From JAUWOY01 sp034431315 (GTDB lineage Bacteria > Chloroflexota > Anaerolineae > VGOG01): a stretch of 21,131 bases of DNA. Each line of letters starts with the position of its first letter. Position 1 is the first letter of the stretch. The DNA lies in NCBI GenBank assembly GCA_034431315.1, contig DAOUDK010000095.1:1-21131 (forward strand), read 5' to 3'. Below the pieces are notes generated by a model. The model searched no databases and was not told the DNA's origin. It saw only the letters and a program-made list of their open reading frames with translations. Below are positions 13,834 to 21,036 of this stretch, one piece after another. The translations under genes and the position numbers were made by a program.

Positions 13834-14747
13834 CGGTTTGCCCCCATCCGGAAGTAAATAAGCGTGCCCACCAGCATCACCGCCATCAGGACGAAGGAGA
13901 CCGCCGAGCCGAAGGGGTAATCTCGCGCGGACATAAACTGAGAGTAGATGACGTTGCCGATCATCACCGACTTGGCTCCACCCAGCAGGTCGGGGATAAC
14001 GTAGGCTCCCAGGGAGGGAATGAAGACCAGCACCGACCCGGCCGCGATCCCTGGCATCGTCAACGGGAGGATCACGCATAGGAACGACTTGAGCCGGTTG
14101 GCGTACAGGTCCTGCGCTGCTTCAACCAAAGAGAAATCAAACCGCTCAATGGTGGCGTAACAGGGAAGCACCATGTCTGGCAACCAGCCGTAGACCAGGC
14201 CGATGATGATCGCTAAGTCGGTACCGAAGAGGGCAAGGGGATGTGCGGTGGCGTGCAGCAGCGGCTCCCAGATTGGCAGCGGCACCAGACTGGAAAGGTG
14301 CAGCAGGCCAGCATGCAGAGAGCCGGTCCAGAAGGTGTTAATCAGCCCATGGTCGCGCAGGATCAGGATCCAGGCATAGGTGCGCACCAGGAAGTTAGTC
14401 CAGAAAGGTATCATCAGCAGGAGCAACAGCACGTTGCGCCACTGGGGCGGGCGTGTGGCAATGAAGTAGGCCAGTGGGTAGCCCGTGAGCAAGCAGATTA
14501 GGGTCGTGACGGTGGCGATGTAGAGCGTGCGACCAAAAATGCGCAGGTAGAGGGGATCGAAGAAACGAGTATAGTTCCCCAGGTTCAGCAGCCACTTAAC
14601 ACCCCCATAGGTCCCCCGCTGGCCGAAACTGATGGCGAAGACCAGTATGAGGGGAATCAGAAAGAAGACGATGAGCCAGAACAGGCTGGGGGAGATCAGA
14701 AACAGAATGCGCCAGGTTTCGCGCCGCGAACGAGGTTGGGCTGCCAT
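13830..14747 (-). CDS. potB: Spermidine/putrescine-type ABC transporter permease PotB
   Basis: A 305-residue inner-membrane permease pairing with PotC. It has a basic N-terminus (RSRRETWR), a first membrane helix at about 14-40, the PFWTNFLVRTYAWILILRDHGLIN stretch (114-137) typical of PotB, and the EAA loop LVEAAQDLYANRLKSFLCVILPLTMPGI (207-234). A stretch of roughly 30 residues rich in Leu, His and Pro (141-172) before the GLVYGWLPDMVLP segment looks longer than in E. coli PotB. ATG at 14747 has AGGAGG at a 5-nt spacing and lies 9 bp after the potA stop. Confidence 0.94.
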   Translation of the reverse strand: MAAQPRSRRETWRILFLISPSLFWLIVFFLIPLILVFAISFGQRGTYGGVKWLLNLGNYTRFFDPLYLRIFGRTLYIATVTTLICLLTGYPLAYFIATRPPQWRNVLLLLLMIPFWTNFLVRTYAWILILRDHGLINTFWTGSLHAGLLHLSSLVPLPIWEPLLHATAHPLALFGTDLAIIIGLVYGWLPDMVLPCYATIERFDFSLVEAAQDLYANRLKSFLCVILPLTMPGIAAGSVLVFIPSLGAYVIPDLLGGAKSVMIGNVIYSQFMSARDYPFGSAVSFVLMAVMLVGTLIYFRMGANR

Positions 14748-14756
14748 CTTCGCCTC

Positions 14757-15872
14757 CTACATCTTGAGCAGCCGAGCGGACTCCGGCTGCCAGTGGAGGT
14801 ACACCTTCGCGCCCACCGGGAAAACCACGGGGGCACCGATGCCGACGTTCTGCTGACGCACAGCCACGATCGCCTTCTCCGTAAGCTGCACCAGGTAGCG
14901 CGTATCAGTGCCGGTGTAGATGACTTCTTGCACAATCCCCGGTATGGCTCGTGGGCCGGCTGGCTCGGCGTGGAGAGAGATTTTCTCCGGCCGTATCGCC
15001 ACTGTTACCTCCTCACCCATTCCCGCCCCCCCTTTCATCCCCCCCAAAGTTGGGGGGGAAAGAGGGGGGGTGGGCACGTAGAGTGTCAATACGCCATCTA
15101 CCACCACTGCTGCCTCGCCGGCCTGGCTCTCTCTCGCCTGCCCCTCCAGGAAGTTTGTCTCGCCAATGAAATCAGCCACGAACCGGTCGGTGGGCTGCTC
15201 GTAGATCTCCTCCGGAGTGCCCACCTGGAGCACCCGCCCGTGGTTCATCACTGCGATCCGGTCCGACATCGTCAGTGCCTCCTCCTGGTCGTGGGTCACG
15301 TAGATGAAGGTGATCCCCACCCGGTGCTGGAGGGCTTTCAGCTCTAGTTGCATCGCCTTCCGCAGTTTTAGGTCGAGCGCGCCGAGGGGCTCATCCAGCA
15401 GCAACACCTGGGGGCGATTTACCAGGGCCCGGGCCAGCGCCACCCGCTGCTGCTGCCCGCCGGAGAGTTGATTGGGCTTGCGGTTCTCCATCCCCGGCAA
15501 TTGCACCATCTCCAACGCCTCCAGAACACGCTGCCGGATGTCTCCCTTCGGGACCTTTTGCATCTCCAGCCCAAAGGCGACGTTCCGGAAGACGGTCATG
15601 TGGGGAAAGAGAGCGTAGTTCTGGAAGACGGTGTTCACCGGCCGGCGGTAGGGCGGGGTCTCCCCCTGTAACTGCCCGCCAATGTAGACCTCCCCCTCGG
15701 TCGACAGTTCGAAGCCGGCGATGAGGCGCAGAGTCGTGGTCTTGCCGCACCCCGACGGCCCCAGAAGGGAGAAGAACTCGCCATCGCCAATGGAGAGCGA
15801 GACGGTGTCTACCGCCACCACGCGCCCGAAGTGTTTGCTGACTTCCTTCAGCTCGATTGCGTATTCTGCCAT
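14757..15872 (-). CDS. potA: Spermidine/putrescine-type ABC transporter ATPase PotA, with an in-frame repeat insertion
   Basis: The cytoplasmic ATPase of the Pot importer, 371 residues. Walker A is GPSGCGKTTT (38-47), Q-loop VFQNYALFPHMTVF (82-95), signature LSGGQQQRVALARAL (136-150), Walker B VLLLDEP (156-162), D-loop GALD and H-loop THDQEEAL (193-200). A C-terminal TOBE domain follows (about 240-371). Inside it, residues about 268-282 (PPLSPPTLGGMKGG) are encoded by a C/G palindromic repeat at 15026-15070, which looks like an in-frame intergenic-type repeat. The rest of the gene is intact and the insert keeps the frame. The first 25 bp overlap the end of the upstream dehydrogenase gene, implying translational coupling; GAGAGGG precedes the ATG. 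Confidence 0.94.
   Translation of the reverse strand: MAEYAIELKEVSKHFGRVVAVDTVSLSIGDGEFFSLLGPSGCGKTTTLRLIAGFELSTEGEVYIGGQLQGETPPYRRPVNTVFQNYALFPHMTVFRNVAFGLEMQKVPKGDIRQRVLEALEMVQLPGMENRKPNQLSGGQQQRVALARALVNRPQVLLLDEPLGALDLKLRKAMQLELKALQHRVGITFIYVTHDQEEALTMSDRIAVMNHGRVLQVGTPEEIYEQPTDRFVADFIGETNFLEGQARESQAGEAAVVVDGVLTLYVPTPPLSPPTLGGMKGGAGMGEEVTVAIRPEKISLHAEPAGPRAIPGIVQEVIYTGTDTRYLVQLTEKAIVAVRQQNVGIGAPVVFPVGAKVYLHWQPESARLLKM
15026..15070. repeat. C/G palindromic repeat inserted in frame within potA
   Basis: A nested inverted repeat: CCCCCCCAA and TTGGGGGGG form the core around AG, with CCCTTTC and GAAAG plus further C and G runs outside. It is 45 bp, a multiple of three, and codes for PPLSPPTLGGMKGG in potA. 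The composition is unlike the rest of the gene. Confidence 0.8.
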
Positions 15873-17011
15873 GAACCCTCTCCCACCCGCTCGTGGATCT
15901 CGATGCCGCGCTTGCGCAGCTCAGCGAAGAAGATGTCGGGATCAATGGCCGTTTCCGGGGGCACGACGCCTTTCACTTTGACGTCACCTCGGGCGATCAT
16001 CTGTGCGCCGATGCTCAGTGGGATGGCGATGTTCTTGAAGTAGGCCGCCGAACCGCCCCATTCCTCCTGCGGCGGGTGGCGATTCCAGAGCTTGATCTTG
16101 ACGTCGCGCCCGTCACGCTTGCCGCAGACTTCCACCACCAGGCCGTAGGCCCACAGTGGAGTCTCCTTGCTCGCCGGCAATTGGAGGAGCAATTCGTACA
16201 TCATCTCAAACGCTGTGGTCTCGATGCCCTTAACGGTGATTTTCTCCTCGCTGTAAAGGCCCGATTCCAGCATGGCCTTGGCCAGCCTCATGGCGTGGGG
16301 CGGGAAGCAGCCGTGCACAGAGACGGCCTTGGCTCCCAGACTCTGGGGCATGGTGCGCGTCTCCGGGTGGGGGATGTAGCAGACCTCTTGTTCGCCGATG
16401 GGGCCGGGGAAGTTCACCGTCTTGAGACCCTCAAATGGGCCAGCCAGGTGGAACTCGCCGTCCTGGTAGTACAGCCGCTCCTCGATTTTGGGATGGAATT
16501 CCCAGAGGAAGGTGATGAGCAGACCAGGGGCAGGAGCCGGACAGCGGAAGGCGGCAAAGTTGATCTGGATCTCATCCACCTCGTCCAGTTGATCCGCAGC
16601 GCGCCGGGCCATGGCGTTGGTAATGCCGGGAGTGGCGCCAACACCGGGGATGAAGGCGATGCCCTTCTCTTTAGCTGCCGCGTCGTAATCCCACTGGCTC
16701 TCTTCTGTCGAAACATCCAAACCGCTGACGCCCGCCTCGACGCAGGCCTTGGTGACGGCCAGGTCGTACTTCCAGGGCAGGCCATTGAGGATCACGTCAA
16801 AGGCTTTAAAGATCCTGACCAGCCCGTCGTAGTCGTTGGCGTCCACTTTGAGGACTTGCAAGCGTGGATCGCCGATCTCAGCGGCCAGTTTCTCCGCCGC
16901 AGCGACGTTGTAATCGCCGATGACGATTTGGTCAAAGTCGGAGAACTCAGCCAGATCGCGAGTGGCGAATTGGCAGACGGCGCCAGCGCCGCCCAGGGAT
17001 AGGACTTTCAT
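15848..17011 (-). CDS. Saccharopine dehydrogenase-family oxidoreductase, lysine 6-dehydrogenase-like (copy 2)
   Basis: The 387-residue paralogue of the gene at 4834-6003. It starts with a Rossmann fold MKVLSLGGAGAVC, where the third glycine of GxGxxG is Cys13, followed by IGDYN with D33 at the end of strand 2. VGATPGITNAMARRAADQLDE (124-144) and the C-terminal VKVKGVVPPETAIDPDIFFAELRKRGI again fit the lysine 6-dehydrogenase branch of COG1748. It is predicted to oxidise an amino group on an amino acid or diamine with NAD(P), giving a semialdehyde; the substrate is inferred from the potABCD genes behind it, with which it overlaps by 25 bp. GGGAG lies 5 nt before the ATG at 17011. It is the first enzyme gene after the Lrp regulator. 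Confidence 0.85.
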   Translation of the reverse strand: MKVLSLGGAGAVCQFATRDLAEFSDFDQIVIGDYNVAAAEKLAAEIGDPRLQVLKVDANDYDGLVRIFKAFDVILNGLPWKYDLAVTKACVEAGVSGLDVSTEESQWDYDAAAKEKGIAFIPGVGATPGITNAMARRAADQLDEVDEIQINFAAFRCPAPAPGLLITFLWEFHPKIEERLYYQDGEFHLAGPFEGLKTVNFPGPIGEQEVCYIPHPETRTMPQSLGAKAVSVHGCFPPHAMRLAKAMLESGLYSEEKITVKGIETTAFEMMYELLLQLPASKETPLWAYGLVVEVCGKRDGRDVKIKLWNRHPPQEEWGGSAAYFKNIAIPLSIGAQMIARGDVKVKGVVPPETAIDPDIFFAELRKRGIEIHERVGEGSWQNTQSS

Positions 17012-17101
17012 GTTTACTCCCTACTCAGGATTTCGACCGATTTTTCGTGGACCAGCTCAGTGATAGAATCAGGCATACGGTTCGCTAACATCGTACCCCG
17101 A

Positions 17102-17599
17102 TTATTCCTCCAGGCGAATGGGAGTACTGTGGCCCGCTCGTGGCGGCTCTGCCTCGCCCCAGCGGTACGACAGCTTGTACATTTTGAGGATCATAAAAGT
17201 CTGGGTTCGCTGTATCCCTGGAATCTGCTGCAGCTTTTGATTGAGGAAGGAGACAAGGTGCTCCCTATCTCTGCAAAAGACCTCTACGAACAGGTCGAAC
17301 TCACCGGAGGCCATGAAGAGGTAGCTGACTTCGGGGAACTGGGCGATCTGACTAGCCACGGCGTCAACCTGGCCCGCCTGGACGGTAACCCCGATCATCC
17401 CCGCCGCATTCCATCCTAAGAACTGCGGCTCCACGATGCCGACAATCTGCAACACCCCATCATCCATCAGTTGCTTGACGCGACGGCGCACCGTCCCTTC
17501 TGAGATGCCCAACTCGGCAGCGATATCGGTGAGCGGCATCCGCCCGTCGTACTGAAGCTGGGCGATGATAGCCCGATCGGTTTCGTCCAAGTGTGCCAT
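17102..17599 (-). CDS. Lrp/AsnC-family transcriptional regulator
   Basis: The 165-residue protein has the two-domain Lrp layout: an N-terminal winged helix-turn-helix (LDETDRAIIAQLQYDGR, then LTDIAAELGISEGTVRRRVKQL, residues 4-50) and a C-terminal RAM ligand-binding domain (about 68-145) with the SGEFDLFVEV motif at 98-106. I choose the ATG at 17599, with GGAGGG 7 nt upstream, because the longer frame to 17665 would start in the -35 box of its own promoter. Lrp proteins sense amino acids and often control adjacent transport and catabolic genes, so it probably regulates itself and the ten genes downstream on the same strand. The gap to the next gene is 90 bp. The effector is unknown; lysine or an amine-derived amino acid fits the context. 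Confidence 0.92.
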   Translation of the reverse strand: MAHLDETDRAIIAQLQYDGRMPLTDIAAELGISEGTVRRRVKQLMDDGVLQIVGIVEPQFLGWNAAGMIGVTVQAGQVDAVASQIAQFPEVSYLFMASGEFDLFVEVFCRDREHLVSFLNQKLQQIPGIQRTQTFMILKMYKLSYRWGEAEPPRAGHSTPIRLEE

Positions 17600-17636
17600 C
17601 CCCTTGCCCTCCTCGCGTCTGCGACTACCCTGTGGT

Positions 17637-17665
17637 ATTATATCCGAATTTCGCAAAACTGTCAA
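17637..17665 (-). promoter_or_regulatory. Consensus sigma70 promoter of the Lrp-type regulator gene
   Basis: On the minus strand TTGACA (17660-17665) and TATAAT (17637-17642) are separated by exactly 17 bp. Transcription would start near 17630, giving a leader of about 30 nt before the ATG at 17599. Confidence 0.85.
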
Positions 17666-17714
17666 GTCTGGTGACGAATTATCATAATAAAGCGGGGTGA
17701 TATTACGAATTTCG
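17645..17714. promoter_or_regulatory. Putative Lrp operator array (CGAA-N-TTCG sites about 30 bp apart)
   Basis: A perfect palindrome CGAATTTCG lies at 17645-17653 inside the promoter spacer, a second at 17706-17714 (extended to ACGAATTTCGT), and a degenerate half-site CGAATTATC at 17675-17683. The steps are 30 and 31 bp, about three helical turns each, as expected for an oligomeric Lrp-type protein wrapping DNA. A 7-of-9 match also lies at 17027-17035, upstream of the first dehydrogenase gene. Confidence 0.6.
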
Positions 17715-17757
17715 TGGAATAGTGGGGCAGGTAACGTGTTTGCGGCAGGGAATCGTC

Positions 17758-17791
17758 AAGCCACCTGCGTCAAACGCATGAGTGGCTTTTT
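17758..17791 (+). terminator. Terminator-like hairpin between divergent promoters
   Basis: AAGCCAC and TGCG pair with CGCA and GTGGCTT (17758-17788), followed by TTTTT on the plus strand. No plus-strand gene precedes it. It is related to the cluster terminator at 4702-4732. It may insulate the PilX-like promoter or belong to a dispersed hairpin family. Confidence 0.55.
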
Positions 17792-17850
17792 CCTTCCAAC
17801 GGCACCGGGGTCCTTCAGTGTGGTATCCATAACCTAAAAACGGTGTATTG

Positions 17851-17874
17851 GGCCAAAAACCAATGGTTTTTGCC
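17851..17874. promoter_or_regulatory. Inverted repeat overlapping the -35 box of the PilX-like gene
   Basis: AAAAACC and GGTTTTT flank AAT (17855-17871), with GGC/GCC extending the stem. The right arm overlaps the TTGCCA -35 element. It could be an operator. Confidence 0.5.
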
Positions 17875-17898
17875 ATAATAAGCATTTTATGCTATAAT
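17870..17898 (+). promoter_or_regulatory. Sigma70 promoter of the PilX-like gene
   Basis: TTGCCA (17870-17875, 5 of 6 to consensus) and TATAAT (17893-17898) are 17 bp apart, with a TG extended -10. The start point would be near 17905, leaving a leader of about 77 nt. Confidence 0.75.
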
Positions 17899-17981
17899 AA
17901 CTTTAGAAAAGCATAGAAGAATGTGAAACGCGCTAGATGCGAAGGCTCATTGCAACCACCCCGGATTGAAAGGCACAGCCC

Positions 17982-18488
17982 ATGCTGAAGAGAATCACCT
18001 CAGATGAAAGAGGCCGGATTTTGGCCTGGACTCTCGTTGTCCTGGGCATTGGCACCTTACTGATTCCTCCTCTCCTGACCCGTGTCAGCACCAGTCTCAT
18101 CGCCTGCCGCGCTATCGAAGAGGACTTAAAGGAACAGTATGCCGCCGATTCCGGTGTGGAATATGCCTTGTGGCAACTGCAAAACGGGATAACTACAGGA
18201 CAAAGCAGCTATACATTGAACAGAAAAACTGTAGATGTCACTTGGGGACAATACATTACTGACACCTATAAGATTACTTCCACAGCTACTGGTCATACTG
18301 ATGGGAGCAGCACTACAATTGAATCCTATGTCTCTCTAGAGGTTGTTGATCCTCCTCAGCTCCTTGCAAGTCCTTCTGCCAGTTCCACGGATTCAACGAT
18401 CCCGTCCAATAACGAGGTCCCGGTCACCGTTGAATCCTCTGGTACCACTGTCAGAATGCACATCCGCACCTATCGCATCTACCCGTAG
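17982..18488 (+). CDS. PilX-like / minor pseudopilin-like membrane protein
   Basis: The 168-residue product has one N-terminal hydrophobic helix (about 13-41, DERGRILAWTLVVLGIGTLLIPPLL) followed by EEDLKEQYAADSGVEYALWQLQNG (46-69). The YAADSGVEYALWQL word is typical of PilX N-terminal and general-secretion PulK-like proteins that prime type IV pili or secretion pseudopili. The rest is a Ser/Thr-rich beta-type periplasmic or extracellular region. No prepilin peptidase site of the usual G-FxxxE form is clear. AAAGG at 17969-17973 precedes the ATG. The gene is less GC-rich than its neighbours, stands alone on its strand and has a strong promoter, which suggests acquisition or a recent shuffle. 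The open frame continues after the TAG stop to 18596. Confidence 0.7.
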   Translation: MLKRITSDERGRILAWTLVVLGIGTLLIPPLLTRVSTSLIACRAIEEDLKEQYAADSGVEYALWQLQNGITTGQSSYTLNRKTVDVTWGQYITDTYKITSTATGHTDGSSTTIESYVSLEVVDPPQLLASPSASSTDSTIPSNNEVPVTVESSGTTVRMHIRTYRIYP

Positions 18489-18596
18489 TCAAACAACTCC
18501 CCGCCCAAACTCCAAGCTTTCGCTTCTCTGCTAGACGCCCAGCCTCCCGATGTCCAAGAAGCTTTCTGGTTCCTGTTAGCCACCGCGGAGCACTAA
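18489..18596 (+). other. In-frame open extension after the PilX-like stop codon (possible gene remnant)
   Basis: After the TAG at 18486-18488 the same frame stays open for 35 codons to a TAA at 18594-18596. It reads like protein: KLQAFASLLDAQPPDVQEAF followed by WFLLATAEH, an amphipathic helical pattern. No start codon or ribosome binding site precedes it. It may be a gene tail cut off by a nonsense mutation or a leftover of another gene. It converges with comEC and overlaps its stop by 3-4 bases. Confidence 0.4.
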
Positions 18597-20977
18597 TCCG
18601 TATTTATCCAAACCCCCTCCCCGTCGGTCACTACTTCGATGGCCCCCCGCTCGTCGGTGCGCAAGATACGCCCTTCCTCTACCAAGTCCTCTAGCCTCTC
18701 CAATACCTGGGGCGACGGATGGCCAACCCTGTTGTCGGCGCCCACGGAGATGACCACCAACTCTGGATTCACCGCGTTCAGGAAGGCCGCGCTCGATGAG
18801 GTGTTGCTGCCGTGGTGAGGAATCTTGAGCACCGTGCTGGTCAGTTCCTGACCTGACTCGGCCAGTCTTCCCTCTGCTATCTCCTCAATGTCACCAGACA
18901 GCAAAAAAGAGACCTGCCCCATGACCAGTCGCGTGACGACGGAATTGTTGTTGGCATCGGCATCGGTGTACTGCATCAACTCAGGGCCAGGGTGAAGAAC
19001 CACAAGCTCCACTCCATCCCCTGTCTCGACGCGCATCCCCGCACGAGCCAGATGATTAGGGATTCCCCTCTCCTCAATCAGCTCCAGCCAACGCTCGTAC
19101 ATCGGGCTATCGTGTTCGTAGGCGCTGTCGAGCACTTGCCCCACGCGGTAGCGCTCCAAAACCGGGATCAACCCCGCGAGGTGGTCCTCGTCGGCATGGG
19201 TGAGGATGACCAAATCGAGGCTGCGATCCCAGAAGGGCATCCTGCGACCCAAAGCGCTGATCAGGGTCGTGGGGCTGGGGCCGCCGTCAATGAGGATCTG
19301 CTGACCGCGCGGGGTCTGGATGAAGATGGCATCGCCCTCCCCGACGTCGAAGAAAACGACGTGGAGCTTCCCGTCGGGCAGGCTGGCCACCGCGACCCAG
19401 ACGAGGATGGCGGCGGTAATCAGGACGGCGATGAGCACTTTGGTGGAGAGGCGGTCGGCCAGGCGGCGCCACAGGGACTTGAGGCGCGAAGGCTCCTGCC
19501 GGCTCACCAGCGTAGCTCCGGCCAGCAGACCGTAATAGAGCCAAACGAGGCCGGGGCTGACGTGTCCCAGGTTGAGGGAGGCGTAGGGGACGCTGGCCGT
19601 GATCTCGACCGCTCGAATGGTGTAAGTCAGGAAAAGCCAGGCTATCCAGCCCAGGACTTGGCCCAGAGGCAGCCAGATCAGGCCGGCGATGGTCGCCAGC
19701 CCGCCCCAGAGCATCACCCCTGGCTGTGCTGGCAAAACTGCGAAATTACTGAGCACGGTGACCAGAGATAGTCGGCGGAAGTGATAGACTATGATGGGCA
19801 GAGTGGTGATTTGAGCCGCCAAGGTGACGATGAGAGCTTCGTTCAGCACCCCGACGGCCTGCCTGGCGGTTCCGGGCGAGAGCGCGCTGGATAGCAATTT
19901 CTCAAACCAGCTTTGCAGCGGAGGAGTGTAGAGGATCAGGCCCAGGGTAGCAGCGAAGGACAACTGGAAGCCCAGGTCCCACAGGGTCTGGGGATTGAGG
20001 AGGGTCATCAACGTGGCGGCCGCTATCAACGAGGTGAGGGCCTCGGTCTGGCGGCCATAGTGGGTAGCGATGACGTAGAGGCAGCCCATGATCGCTGCCC
20101 GCACCACTGCCGCCGAAGCTCCCACCAGGATGGTGTAAATGATGATGCCAGCCAGGGCCACGGGCATGGCCCGCCGCTTGCCGAAAAGCCGTTGGGCGAG
20201 ACGGCCGAGAAGTCCGGCGATGATCGAGATGTTGAAACCTGAGATGGCGATAATGTGGGTAGTGCCCGTGGCCGAGAAGGCTTTCGCCAGGTCGGCGGGG
20301 ATGCCCGTCTCGATCCCCAAGAGTATGCCCGTCAGCAGCGCGGCCTGGGGCTCGTGCAGGATGAGAGCGATGACTCTTTGGGCTCGCCTCTTGAAAGCTA
20401 AAAGGGCTCGTCTTGGAGCACTGCCCTGATCATGATTTTTGAGGGTGATCTGGGGACGCCACAGGATCGAGTAGATGCCCTGACGAGCCAGGTACTCTCG
20501 ATAGGAGAAGTCCTCTAGCTCTGGCGGGGTCTCCAGCAACCCCCCGAATTCGAGCTCGTCGCCGTAATCGTACCTGGGATAGCGAGGAGCGCGCACCAGC
20601 ACGGTGCCGCTCACATCGCGCTCCTGGCCATCCACTTCTATCTTGGCGACCGCCACCCGCAGGTTGGTGTAGGTATCGCGCACATCGGGCTCGCCGCTGA
20701 CAGTGCCTTCGATCTTGACCCAGCCCTGGTCGTTGTAGTGAGCCAGGTGGCTTTCGTCGAAATCCTGAAGGGGGGCGCTGTAGTTGAAACGCAGCACGCC
20801 CAAGAGCAGGAAGAGGAGGCAGACGCTGATATGCCTGACTCGCTGATCCTTGCGCCAGAGGAGAAAGCTCGCCAGCGGCAAGAACGTCAACAGCCAAACG
20901 AACTCCGATGGCAAGTGTAGGAACGAGCCCAGGAAGACGCCTGCTAGCCAGGCGCAGCCGAGGTAGATGAGGGTCAT
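18593..20977 (-). CDS. comEC: ComEC/Rec2-family DNA uptake channel with metallo-beta-lactamase domain
   Basis: ComEC carries single-stranded DNA across the inner membrane during natural transformation. The 794 residues are a complete protein. The N-terminal part has membrane helices and a DUF4131 OB-like region (about 1-180). The competence domain follows (about 205-500), with GTTHIIAISGFNISIIAG (238-255), VGASAAVVRAAIMG and DLGFQLSFAATLG (334-346). The C-terminal metallo-beta-lactamase domain (about 536-794) has FFDVGEGDAIFIQTP, ILIDGG, the metal motif THADEDHLAG (593-602, the H-x-D-x-D-H variant also seen in Bacillus ComEC), NNNSVV, SGDIE and KIPHHGS. The ATG at 20977 has GGAGAG upstream. 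No other competence gene is in the window. Confidence 0.95.
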   Translation of the reverse strand: MTLIYLGCAWLAGVFLGSFLHLPSEFVWLLTFLPLASFLLWRKDQRVRHISVCLLFLLLGVLRFNYSAPLQDFDESHLAHYNDQGWVKIEGTVSGEPDVRDTYTNLRVAVAKIEVDGQERDVSGTVLVRAPRYPRYDYGDELEFGGLLETPPELEDFSYREYLARQGIYSILWRPQITLKNHDQGSAPRRALLAFKRRAQRVIALILHEPQAALLTGILLGIETGIPADLAKAFSATGTTHIIAISGFNISIIAGLLGRLAQRLFGKRRAMPVALAGIIIYTILVGASAAVVRAAIMGCLYVIATHYGRQTEALTSLIAAATLMTLLNPQTLWDLGFQLSFAATLGLILYTPPLQSWFEKLLSSALSPGTARQAVGVLNEALIVTLAAQITTLPIIVYHFRRLSLVTVLSNFAVLPAQPGVMLWGGLATIAGLIWLPLGQVLGWIAWLFLTYTIRAVEITASVPYASLNLGHVSPGLVWLYYGLLAGATLVSRQEPSRLKSLWRRLADRLSTKVLIAVLITAAILVWVAVASLPDGKLHVVFFDVGEGDAIFIQTPRGQQILIDGGPSPTTLISALGRRMPFWDRSLDLVILTHADEDHLAGLIPVLERYRVGQVLDSAYEHDSPMYERWLELIEERGIPNHLARAGMRVETGDGVELVVLHPGPELMQYTDADANNNSVVTRLVMGQVSFLLSGDIEEIAEGRLAESGQELTSTVLKIPHHGSNTSSSAAFLNAVNPELVVISVGADNRVGHPSPQVLERLEDLVEEGRILRTDERGAIEVVTDGEGVWINTD

Positions 20978-21036
20978 GGTGATCTCTCCACGTTGTCCAA
21001 AGCACTCTTATGACAGGAGTTACGCGGTCAATAGCG

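Noticed and set aside
13834..14079. N-terminal extension of PotC
   Set aside because: The extra residues are the out-of-frame image of potB; the ATGA overlap at 13830-13833 gives the natural start.
15893..17002. 369-codon plus-strand frame
   Set aside because: Shadow of the dehydrogenase on the minus strand; no ribosome binding site and no recognisable domain.
17703..17885. 60-codon minus-strand frame, similar in part to a frame at 4566-4784
   Set aside because: The similarity (KEATCAVDAGG versus KEKATHAFDAGG) comes from the shared AAGCCAC hairpin, not from protein conservation; neither has a ribosome binding site.
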